Translations under genes and position numbers: made by a program
The notes under the pieces: model-generated
What the model was told of the DNA's origin: nothing
The model's input: only the letters and a program-made list of their open reading frames with translations
Databases searched by the model: none
NCBI GenBank assembly: GCA_029065825.1
Contig: JAIEHQ010000153.1
Location: 1-27,693, forward strand
DNA length: 27,693 nt
Direction of reading: 5' to 3'
From: Alistipes sp.
Lineage (GTDB): Bacteria > Bacteroidota > Bacteroidia > Bacteroidales > Rikenellaceae
Shown: piece by piece, positions 21,587 to 27,693 of the stretch
Layout: every line of letters starts with the position of its first letter
How positions within the stretch are numbered: position 1 is the stretch's first letter

Positions 21587-22458
21587 CGACCCTTCTCCCC
21601 GACCTGCCCGCCGACACGGCGGCCGCGATACCGGGCGACTCGCTCTCCCGACTCGAAGCGGCGCTCCGCCGCAGCCTCACTCCCGTGACGGCGCATGAGG
21701 AGGAGACCCCCGCCGAACGATCCGCGACAGCCGCCGAGCTGTTCGGCGAGCGTTCGACGCTCGCCTCGCTTCCCCCCGCTCCGGAGCTCCCCGCACCGGG
21801 CATCGCGTCGAACGCGCCGTTCCAGGGGATCGTGCTCGGACTGGCATTCCTCTACCTGGCGCTGCTCGGCCGACGGCTGAGGGAGGTCCGCTCGCTCATG
21901 CGCAGACTCTCCTTCGACCGCTCGAGATCGCGCCGCATGAGCGACCTGCAGGGCAACGCCTACATCCGCTTCGTCCGCACGGCCCTCGGCTTCGGGCTGC
22001 TGCTCGCGCCGCTGCTCCTGCTGCGGCTGATCGACCTCCGCATGCCGATCGGAACGCTCCTGCCTGCGGAGTGGCTTCCGCTGCTGGTCGCGGCCGGTGC
22101 CGGAGGCACGGCGCTGCTGCTACTCTTCCAGGTCGGGTCGCTGCGTCTCTGGGGCGACATCGCCCTGGCCCGCTACATCACCGACCCGCTGACCGCCCTC
22201 AAGCTGAACTACGCGGCCCTCGCCTTCGTGCTGCTCACGCCCCTCGCCCTGCTCTTTCTGCTCGCCCCGGCCGGAGCGGAGGAGATCCAGGCCTGGCTCC
22301 TCGCCGCCGTCGGCGGTGGATTGCTTCTCTTGTACTTACGGGAGAGTTTTACACTCTTTCTCTCGAAAAATATTTCGATTTTGCATTGGATTTTGTACCT
22401 TTGCCTCGTTGAAATTTTCCCTGTAAGCTATTTATGGCTGCGGCTGACAAAAATTTGA
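21583..22458 (+). CDS. DUF4271 family integral membrane protein
   Basis: A 291-residue protein starting in the ATGA overlap with the kinase gene. Residues 1 to about 75 are a hydrophilic Pro/Ala/Glu-rich segment. Then come about six membrane helices: 80-96, 131-150, 165-184, 208-229, 235-252 and 262-288. The last part, YLRESFTLFLSKNISILHW, then ILYLCLVEIFPVSYLW, is the conserved signature of DUF4271, a Bacteroidetes family usually next to hemD and of unknown function. The final 45 codons are much AT-richer than the rest of the gene, because they also contain the promoter for hemD. Many leucine codons there are TTA or TTG rather than CTG/CTC. The reading frame extends far upstream across the kinase, but coupling at 21583 gives the natural start. 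Confidence 0.85.
   Translation: MTTLLPDLPADTAAAIPGDSLSRLEAALRRSLTPVTAHEEETPAERSATAAELFGERSTLASLPPAPELPAPGIASNAPFQGIVLGLAFLYLALLGRRLREVRSLMRRLSFDRSRSRRMSDLQGNAYIRFVRTALGFGLLLAPLLLLRLIDLRMPIGTLLPAEWLPLLVAAGAGGTALLLLFQVGSLRLWGDIALARYITDPLTALKLNYAALAFVLLTPLALLFLLAPAGAEEIQAWLLAAVGGGLLLLYLRESFTLFLSKNISILHWILYLCLVEIFPVSYLWLRLTKI
22373..22403 (+). promoter_or_regulatory. Promoter of hemD-rnpA-yidD inside the DUF4271 coding end
   Basis: TTTC (22373-22376; one mismatch to TTTG), 19 bases, TACCTTTG (22396-22403), an exact -7 match. It overlaps codons 264-274 of the DUF4271 gene, in an AT-rich dip. Transcription would start near 22410 and give a leader of about 70 bases before the TTG start of hemD. Confidence 0.65.
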
Positions 22459-22481
22459 TGAACCGATAAAACCGTCCCGAA

Positions 22482-23351
22482 TTGAAAGCAAGCAGAGTAC
22501 TGGTTTCACAGCCTCGTCCCGCTGTGATCGAAAAATCGCCGTTTCACGAACTTTCCCTCAAACATAAGGCCGAGGTCGAATACATGCCTTTCATCCGCGT
22601 GGCAGGCGTGTCGCTCAAGGAATTCCGGAGCCAGCGGGTCGAGATCCTGACCCACACGGCCGTGATCTTCACCTCCCGCACGACGGTGGACAGTTTCTTC
22701 CGCATCTGCGAAGAGGCGCGCATCACGGTTCCCGAGACCATGAAATACATCTGCCAGACGGAGGCCGTAGCGCTCTATCTGCAAAAATACATCGTCTATC
22801 GCAAACGCAAGATTTCGTTCGCCGACGGCTCCTTTACCAACTTCATCGAACTGATCGTCAAGCACAAGGACGAGAAATTCATCCTCGCACTGAGCGAACC
22901 GCACAAGCCCGAACTTCCGGAGACGCTGGCCAAGCTGAAGCTGCAGGTCGATCCCGTGATCCTGGCCCGGACGGTAGCCGCCGACCTGAGCGAGCTGGAC
23001 ATCAAGCGCTTCGACCTGCTGGCACTCTACTCTCCGTCGGACGTGCGGGCGATCGTCGGGCAGTTCGGCACGGAGGAGCTGCCGCCCATCGCCACCTTCG
23101 GCGAGGGTACGCTGCGGGCCGCGATCGACGCAGGAGTCAAGGTCAAGGCGATGGCCCCGACCCCGACCGTTCCGTCGATGGCCAAAGCGGTGGACATCTA
23201 CCTGACCCGGCTGGCCAAGGGCGAGGAGATCGAAGACGTGGCGGTCACGGAGAACACCGAGAAGGAAGAGTTCATCCGCAGCCAGCAGCACAAACTGGCG
23301 AAGAAAGGACGCACCCGCCGCACGACCGCGACGACCTCCGAGAAAAAATAG
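22482..23351 (+). CDS. hemD: Uroporphyrinogen-III synthase (HemD) family protein, TTG start
   Basis: A 289-residue HemD-family protein; uroporphyrinogen-III synthase closes hydroxymethylbilane to uroporphyrinogen III. It follows the Bacteroidetes form: RVLVSQPRP at the start, HELSLKHKAEVEYMPFIRV, HTAVIFTSRTTVDSFFRIC, ETMKYICQTEAVALYLQKY and IVYRKRKISF. The second lobe has LLALYSPSDVRAI and IATFGEGTLRAAIDAGVK, then TPTVPSMAKAVDIYL. Translation starts at TTG 22482: there is an in-frame TAA at 22467 and the next ATG is after the conserved first motif. The last 40 residues are an unusual Lys/Arg/Thr-rich tail (EEFIRSQQHKLAKKGRTRR). Whether it really makes uroporphyrinogen depends on the rest of the haem pathway, not visible here. 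rnpA begins 3 bases after its stop. Confidence 0.88.
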   Translation: MKASRVLVSQPRPAVIEKSPFHELSLKHKAEVEYMPFIRVAGVSLKEFRSQRVEILTHTAVIFTSRTTVDSFFRICEEARITVPETMKYICQTEAVALYLQKYIVYRKRKISFADGSFTNFIELIVKHKDEKFILALSEPHKPELPETLAKLKLQVDPVILARTVAADLSELDIKRFDLLALYSPSDVRAIVGQFGTEELPPIATFGEGTLRAAIDAGVKVKAMAPTPTVPSMAKAVDIYLTRLAKGEEIEDVAVTENTEKEEFIRSQQHKLAKKGRTRRTTATTSEKK

Positions 23352-23354
23352 CCG

Positions 23355-23732
23355 ATGACCTCCGCACCCCGTTCGCTTTCCCGTCAAGAGAGGCTCCGTT
23401 CGTTCGGAGCCATCCGCCGACTGTTCCAGGAGGGACGCAGCGGTTTCGTCCATCCGCTGCGTTACGTATGGACGGCCGAAAGCGATGAGATCCCCTCGGT
23501 CGAGGTGCTCTTCTCGGTCCCCAAGAAGTTCCAGAAGCGGGCCAACAAGCGCAACCTCCAGCGCCGCCGCATGAAAGAGGCCTACCGGCTGAACAAACTC
23601 ACGTTCGAGCGGGAAGGCACTCCCCTCGCGGTCGATATAGCCCTGATCTACTCGTCGAAAGAGATCCTGCCCTATCGGGTCATAGAACATGCCGTACAGA
23701 AAATTCTGGAGCAGATCGGCAGCCGTATCTAA
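23355..23732 (+). CDS. rnpA: Ribonuclease P protein component
   Basis: A 125-residue basic protein subunit of RNase P, which helps the RNA subunit remove 5' leaders from pre-tRNA. The family signature is VPKKFQKRANKRNLQRRRMK (residues about 56-75), the RNR helix that contacts the RNA, followed by EAYRLNK. The N-terminal LSRQERLRSFGAIRRLFQEG and the central SVEVLFSV strand are also typical, as is the C-terminal VDIALIYSSKEILPYRVIEHAV. Length is normal. It starts 3 bases after hemD and overlaps yidD by 44 bases, so the three are one operon. Confidence 0.95.
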   Translation: MTSAPRSLSRQERLRSFGAIRRLFQEGRSGFVHPLRYVWTAESDEIPSVEVLFSVPKKFQKRANKRNLQRRRMKEAYRLNKLTFEREGTPLAVDIALIYSSKEILPYRVIEHAVQKILEQIGSRI

Positions 23733-23949
23733 ACGGCTCGCCACCCTGCCGCTGCTCCTGCTCGTCCACTTCTACCGCAGGTGCATCTCGCCTTTCACGC
23801 CACCCTCGTGCCGGTTTACGCCCACCTGCTCGCAATATGCGGTCGAGGCATTGCGCAGACACGGCCCGCTGCGGGGAACATGGCTGACGCTCAAGCGGCT
23901 CGCCCGCTGCCATCCCTGGGGCGGCAGCGGCTACGACCCCGTTCCGTAA
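23689..23949 (+). CDS. yidD: Membrane protein insertion efficiency factor YidD
   Basis: An 86-residue YidD protein, a small peripheral inner-membrane protein that assists YidC-dependent membrane protein insertion. An N-terminal hydrophobic/amphipathic helix (LATLPLLLLVHFYRRCISP) is followed by the family core PSCRFTPTCSQYAVEAL with its three cysteines, then HGPLRGTWLTLKRLARCHPW and GGSGYDPVP. The core is complete. The start lies within the last 44 bases of rnpA, so translation is coupled. It ends the plus-strand operon, convergent with the LytTR regulator; the 106-base spacer has only a weak possible hairpin. Confidence 0.95.
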   Translation: MPYRKFWSRSAAVSKRLATLPLLLLVHFYRRCISPFTPPSCRFTPTCSQYAVEALRRHGPLRGTWLTLKRLARCHPWGGSGYDPVP

Positions 23950-24055
23950 CCGGGCGGCGGCACACCCTCCCGGCAAGGCTATCTACAAATGAAATCTGCG
24001 GCCCGGAAAGGACCGCAGCACGACTCCGCACGGATGCTCCGCCCGCGCCGGCAGC

Positions 24056-24799
24056 CTATCGCTCGGGCATCAACGCCCGGGCCGCGAGAAATTCGAAAAA
24101 AGCCTCCCGGTAACTCTCCGAGACAGGCACATACTCCTTGCCGAAGACGATGCGCCCGCGTTCGAGCACCCGGATCTTCTCCGGCTGGACGATATAGGAG
24201 CGGTGCACGCGCAGAAAACGATCGGCGGGGAGCTGCGTCTCCAGCGCCTTGAGGCTCATGAGCGAAACGACGGGATGCTGCTCCCCCTCGACGTGGATCT
24301 TCACATAATCCTTCAGTCCCTCGACATAGAGAATCCGCTCCAGCTCGATACGCCGCAGGCGGTATTCGGTCTTGACGAAGATACTGCTCGGCGAACCCGT
24401 CTCCCCGGCCTGAAGCGGACGGGCAGCCGCGCTCCGCTTGAGTTCGAACCACTCGAGCGCCTTGCGCGCCGCCCCCAGGAAGTCGTCGTAGCTGATCGGC
24501 TTGAGCAGGTAATCCACGGCTCCGACGCGAAACCCCTCGACGGCATAGCGGTCGAAGGCGGTCGTGAAGATTACCCGCGTGGCATCGGGCAACATGCGCG
24601 ACAGCTCCATTCCATTCAGGCGGGGCATCTGTATGTCGCAGAAGAGCAGATCGACCGGAGCGGCACGCAGCGCCTCGATCGCCGCCGTGCCGCCCGACCA
24701 GGAGCCGCGCAGCTCCAGAAAGGGTGTTTTCGCCACATAGCTTTCGATCAGCTCGACAGCCAGCGGCTCGTCGTCGATTATCGCGCAGCTGAGTTTCAT
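24056..24799 (-). CDS. LytTR response regulator
   Basis: A 247-residue transcriptional regulator. The receiver domain (residues 1 to about 115) has the acidic pair Asp9-Asp10 in IIDDEPLA, phosphoacceptor Asp55 in LLFCDIQMPRLNGMEL, Thr79/Thr80 and Lys100 in YLLKPIS. A linker leads to a LytTR DNA-binding domain (about 135-240): SIFVKTEYRLRRIELERILY, VEGLKDYVKIH, then LPADRFLRVHRSYIVQPEKI, as in the AlgR/LytR family. It overlaps the kinase gene by 4 bases (ATGA-type coupling), which identifies its partner. Its target is probably the ABC transporter operon itself, which is an inference from gene order; no binding site can be tested because the operon's promoter is outside the window. Confidence 0.94.
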   Translation of the reverse strand: MKLSCAIIDDEPLAVELIESYVAKTPFLELRGSWSGGTAAIEALRAAPVDLLFCDIQMPRLNGMELSRMLPDATRVIFTTAFDRYAVEGFRVGAVDYLLKPISYDDFLGAARKALEWFELKRSAAARPLQAGETGSPSSIFVKTEYRLRRIELERILYVEGLKDYVKIHVEGEQHPVVSLMSLKALETQLPADRFLRVHRSYIVQPEKIRVLERGRIVFGKEYVPVSESYREAFFEFLAARALMPER

Positions 24800-25860
24800 T
24801 CGTCGGTCGTTTTGATGCGCAGCAGCGCCACATAACTATCGCCCTCCCGCGCCGCGAGCAGCTCGTAACGCCCCGGATAGAGCACCTCGAGCCGGCGGCG
24901 GAGGTTCTGCAGTCCGATGCCCGAACCGCTGCGGTCGTCCTCGGGTTTTGGGAAATAGCTGTTCTCGATACGGCAGACCAGCTCGTCCCCCCGCTCCCGC
25001 AGGTCGATCACGATCCACGAAGGGGCATCGTTGCTCACGCCGTGCTTGAAGGCGTTCTCGACCAACGAGATGAAGAGCAGCGGCGCGACCGTCGCCGGCG
25101 ATGCGGCATCGGGAAGCGAAACCTCGCACCGCACATGGCGCGGCAGGCGGATGCGCATCAGTTCGATGTAGTCGCTCAGGAACTCCGCCTCCTCGCGCAG
25201 CGTCACCCGGGGACGGCTACTCTCGTAAAGCACATACCGCAGCAGGCGGCTGAGGTCGTGGACCGTCTGCTGCGCCCGCACGGGATCGAGCCGTATGAGC
25301 GAATAGATGTTGTTGAGCGTATTGAACAGGAAATGGGGGTTGAGCTGGTGCTTGAGGTTCTGCAGCTCGGCCTCGGCGCAGCTGCGCTCCAGCTCCCGCC
25401 GGGCATTCTCGTCGCGGTACCAGCGCTCCGTCATGCGGATAGCGACACCGCCGCCGACCGCCAGCAGGTACCAGAACGCATTGCTGGCGAAGAAAAAGAA
25501 AGTCCCCTGCCACGAGCGCATCATCGGCCGGTGGTGGATCGGAGGCAGCAGGTAGTGGAACACGAGATGAAGCGCCACCATCACGAGGGCGATCAGCACC
25601 GCGTTCGACAGGAAAAAGCGCCCCACGCGCCGGGAAAAGAGGCAGCGGTCGATCAGCAGGCAGTAGTTGGTGTAAAAAACCGCCATGAACGAAGCGGGCA
25701 CGAGCAGGAAGCGCAGATACTCCTGGAACGTAAGGCTCGACTCGCGGCCACTCGCGATCACGAACGGCATGCCGACCACCACGCCCCACACGGCCAGATG
25801 CACCAGCAGTCCGGTATGTTTCGATTGCGGAGAGACCATCTCGCAGGCAAAGGTACGCAT
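24796..25860 (-). CDS. LytS-type sensor histidine kinase
   Basis: A 354-residue membrane kinase of the His_kinase (PF06580) type. Four membrane helices are visible at about 17-37, 48-70, 81-103 and 119-141, with almost no periplasmic domain, so it probably senses within or at the membrane. The phosphoacceptor motif is QLNPHFLFNTLNNIYSL with His176. The ATPase part includes LLFISLVENAFKHGVS (N box) and SGSGIGLQNLRRRL (G box). All key residues are present. Start ATG 25860 lies 9 bases after the permease stop; an in-frame ATG at 25839 (MVSPQSKHTG) is an alternative that would drop seven residues. Coupled with the LytTR regulator downstream. Confidence 0.93.
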   Translation of the reverse strand: MRTFACEMVSPQSKHTGLLVHLAVWGVVVGMPFVIASGRESSLTFQEYLRFLLVPASFMAVFYTNYCLLIDRCLFSRRVGRFFLSNAVLIALVMVALHLVFHYLLPPIHHRPMMRSWQGTFFFFASNAFWYLLAVGGGVAIRMTERWYRDENARRELERSCAEAELQNLKHQLNPHFLFNTLNNIYSLIRLDPVRAQQTVHDLSRLLRYVLYESSRPRVTLREEAEFLSDYIELMRIRLPRHVRCEVSLPDAASPATVAPLLFISLVENAFKHGVSNDAPSWIVIDLRERGDELVCRIENSYFPKPEDDRSGSGIGLQNLRRRLEVLYPGRYELLAAREGDSYVALLRIKTTDE

Positions 25861-25869
25861 TATATCCCG

Positions 25870-27090
25870 TTATTCATAGCGCAAAGCCTCGATCGGGTCG
25901 AGCATCGCGGCTTTGCTGGCCGGATACCATCCGAAAAAGATGCCCGTCAAGGTACAGACAGCGAACGAAAGGAGCACGCTCCAGGGCTGGATGTAGATCG
26001 GGAAGGCCGCCAGCAGATTGACCAGCAGCGCAGCGCCGACACCCACGAAAACGCCGATCAGACCGCCCGTCACGCTGATGAGGATCGACTCGATGAGAAA
26101 CTGCGCCAGAATATCGCGCCCCTTGGCACCGATGCTCATGCGCAGGCCGATCTCGCGCGTACGCTCCGTGACCGAGACGTACATGATGTTCATGATGCCG
26201 ATGCCGCCCACCAGCAGCGAGATGCCCGCGACGGCGGCCAGCAGCAGGGTCATCATGTCGGTCGTCGAGGTCATCATCGTCGCCAGCTCCTGCTGCGAAC
26301 GGATCGTGAAGTCGTCCTCGTCGCCCTCGCGGAGCTTGTGGTTGGCGCGCAGGATCGCCGAGATCTCATCGATCGCCTGGTCGGTGTGGGATTCGCTCAG
26401 GGCCGAGCAGTTGATCGACTGCAGGTGCGTGATGGCCAGCATACGCTTCTGAACGGTCGTGTAGGGGGCCAGGATCAGATTGTCCTGGTCCATGCCCATG
26501 CTGTTGTACCCCTTGCTTTCGAGCACGCCGATGATGCGCAGCGGAATCTTGCCGAAGCGGATCACCTTGCCCACGACCGACTCGCCGCCCGGGAAAAGCT
26601 CATCGACGACCGACTTGCCCACCAGGCAGACCTTCGCCGCCGTGCGCACGTCCTGCTCGGAGAACATGTCGCCGTCGGCCACCTTGTAGCGGCGAATCTC
26701 GAGGTATTCGGGCGAGATGCCATAGACGGTCGTCGGGGTGTTGTTGGCCCCATAGACCGCCTGTCCCGAACTGTTCACCGAGGGAGATACGGCACTCAGA
26801 TAACGCGTCTGCGTCGCAATATCCTCCAGGTCCTTCAGCTTGAGCGACTCCATGGCCGCCGCATCCAGCCGCACGCCGCCCCGACGGTCGCCGCCCGGAT
26901 GGATCATGATCATGTTGGAACCCATCTCGCCGATCTGCGCCTGGATGCTCCGCTTCGACCCCTGTCCGATGGCCAGCATCGTGATGACCGAGCCTACGCC
27001 GATGATGATGCCGAGCATGGTGAGGAACCCGCGCAGCTTGTTGTTGCAAAGCGCCTTGAAGGCTATTTTGAAAAGATTGACAAGGTTCAT
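25870..27090 (-). CDS. MacB-type ABC transporter permease
   Basis: A 406-residue permease of the MacB/FtsX type. Membrane helix 1 is at about 21-42 (GFLTMLGIIIGVGSVITMLA), followed by a periplasmic domain of about 230 residues (MacB_PCD). Three C-terminal helices start with TLLLAAVAGISLLVGGIGIM and continue through NIMYVSVTERTREIGLRMSIGAK, which contains the coupling helix, to the end PASKAAMLDPIEALRYE, the usual family terminus. The frame is open 16 codons upstream, overlapping the ATPase gene, but MNLVNLFKIAFKAL at 27090 is the family-like start. It lies 4 bases after the ATPase stop. Such transporters are tripartite efflux or mechanotransmission machines driven from the cytoplasm; the substrate (macrolide, peptide, lipid or other) is unknown. 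Confidence 0.94.
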   Translation of the reverse strand: MNLVNLFKIAFKALCNNKLRGFLTMLGIIIGVGSVITMLAIGQGSKRSIQAQIGEMGSNMIMIHPGGDRRGGVRLDAAAMESLKLKDLEDIATQTRYLSAVSPSVNSSGQAVYGANNTPTTVYGISPEYLEIRRYKVADGDMFSEQDVRTAAKVCLVGKSVVDELFPGGESVVGKVIRFGKIPLRIIGVLESKGYNSMGMDQDNLILAPYTTVQKRMLAITHLQSINCSALSESHTDQAIDEISAILRANHKLREGDEDDFTIRSQQELATMMTSTTDMMTLLLAAVAGISLLVGGIGIMNIMYVSVTERTREIGLRMSIGAKGRDILAQFLIESILISVTGGLIGVFVGVGAALLVNLLAAFPIYIQPWSVLLSFAVCTLTGIFFGWYPASKAAMLDPIEALRYE

Positions 27091-27094
27091 GTTC

Positions 27095-27693
27095 TCAATC
27101 GTCTGTTCGGGGTAAAGCGGCCAGAGCCTCGGCCGCACTCAGGATGTGTTCGTTGCGCACGTCGCTCACGATGCGGCCGTCGCGCAGGGTCACGTTGCGG
27201 CTGCTGTAGCGTGCCAGCTCCGGATTGTGCGTCACGAAGATAATGGTTCTCCCGGCGGCATGCAGCTGCTGGAAGAGCACGAGCACCTCGAAGCTGGTGC
27301 GGGTGTCGAGGTTGCCGGTCGCCTCGTCGGCGAGGATCACGGCGGGATCATTGACCAAAGCACGGGCGATGGCCACGCGCTGCATCTGTCCGCCCGACAT
27401 CTGGTTGCTCTTGTGCAGCAGGCGCTCGCCCAGCCCCACGCTCAGAAGCGCCTGCTCCGCCCGGCGGCGGCGTTCCGCAGCCGAACACGCAGGGTTGTAG
27501 AGCAGCGGCAGCGCGACATTCTCCAGCGCCGTCGTCTTGGGCAGCAGGTTGTAATTCTGGAACACGAAGCCGATCTTGCGGTTGCGCAGCGCGGCCCGGG
27601 CGTTCTTGTCCATAGAACGCACCGCCGAGCCGTCGAGGAAATACTCGCCCGACGTGGGGCGGTCCAGGCAGCCGAGTAGATTGAGCAGCGTAC
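27095..27693 (-). CDS. MacB/LolD-type ABC transporter ATPase, partial
   Basis: The gene enters from the right edge; 199 codons including the stop are visible and the start, with the Walker A motif, is just outside. The first visible residues TLLNLLGCLDRPTSGEY directly follow the Walker A lysine region. Then come the Q-loop VFQNYNLLPKTTALENV, the ABC signature MSGGQMQRVAIARAL, Walker B VILADEATGNLD and the switch histidine in FVTHNPELARY. This is the standard ATPase partner of MacB-type permeases. A GTG at 27622 could be mistaken for a start but lies inside the domain. It is the first visible gene of the ABC-kinase-regulator operon; a membrane fusion protein and TolC gene would be expected further right, outside the window. 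Confidence 0.95.
   Translation of the reverse strand, partial: TLLNLLGCLDRPTSGEYFLDGSAVRSMDKNARAALRNRKIGFVFQNYNLLPKTTALENVALPLLYNPACSAAERRRRAEQALLSVGLGERLLHKSNQMSGGQMQRVAIARALVNDPAVILADEATGNLDTRTSFEVLVLFQQLHAAGRTIIFVTHNPELARYSSRNVTLRDGRIVSDVRNEHILSAAEALAALPRTDD

Noticed and set aside
23990..24030. Possible terminator hairpin between yidD and the LytTR gene (TGCGG / CCGCA)
   Set aside because: Only five base pairs with a long loop and no T-run; too weak to call.
25042..27243. Plus-strand open frame of 733 codons opposite the ABC-kinase operon
   Set aside because: His/Arg/Asp/Gln-rich antisense shadow; the minus strand encodes clear kinase, permease and ATPase sequences here.
1..27693. CRISPR arrays, tRNA/rRNA genes, insertion sequences and integrases
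   Set aside because: Looked for on both strands by eye; no regularly spaced repeats, cloverleaf-like sequence or transposase/integrase motif was seen.

Overview
The window reads as a chromosomal piece of a GC-rich member of Bacteroidota, most likely Rikenellaceae/Alistipes. Three things point there: proteins largely confined to that phylum (DUF3078, DUF4271, DUF3467, a DUF5053 remnant, a Bacteroidetes-type HemD), promoters of the Bacteroidetes sigma type (-33 TTTG, about 20 bases, -7 TAnnTTTG) upstream of several genes, and gene orders typical of the phylum (hemD-rnpA-yidD, cmk followed by ispH). No tRNA, rRNA, CRISPR array, transposase or integrase was seen. The genus is inferred.

Left part (1-8689): the tail of a class III aminotransferase; nfo (endonuclease IV) on the minus strand; a DUF3078 outer-membrane-type protein; an S41 C-terminal-processing protease with a small membrane protein overlapping its end; a bifunctional DAHP synthase/chorismate mutase on the minus strand; then lnt and folC. 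Strong symmetric hairpins separate the convergent pairs.

Middle part (8790-15016): an accessory block. It opens with a recognisable promoter and carries five consecutive lipoproteins of unknown function. These include a two-fold repeat protein, a four-fold repeat protein followed by a one-unit relative, and a tandem paralogous pair. A lipoprotein gene broken by an early stop and frameshift lies in an AT-rich patch between them. After a 19-bp terminator hairpin comes a lower-GC stretch with a broken DUF5053 gene on the minus strand, flanked by hairpins and a small palindrome. This is the most variable and least explained part of the window.

Right part (15017-23949): DUF3467 (minus), then a long plus-strand run: LysE-type exporter, cmk, ispH, a small membrane protein, a second S41 protease, a membrane histidine kinase with no adjacent regulator, DUF4271, hemD (TTG start), rnpA and yidD. 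Many junctions overlap or are only a few bases long. A phylum-type promoter for hemD-rnpA-yidD lies inside the last codons of the DUF4271 gene.

Right edge (24056-27693, minus strand): a four-gene module reading leftward, with a MacB-type ABC ATPase (cut by the window edge), its permease, a LytS-type histidine kinase and a LytTR response regulator. It looks like an efflux or envelope-stress transporter with its own two-component system.

I found no clearly new molecular system. The best candidates for follow-up are the repeat-containing lipoprotein block, the broken genes next to it, the HK-DUF4271-HemD cluster, and the promoter embedded in coding sequence.
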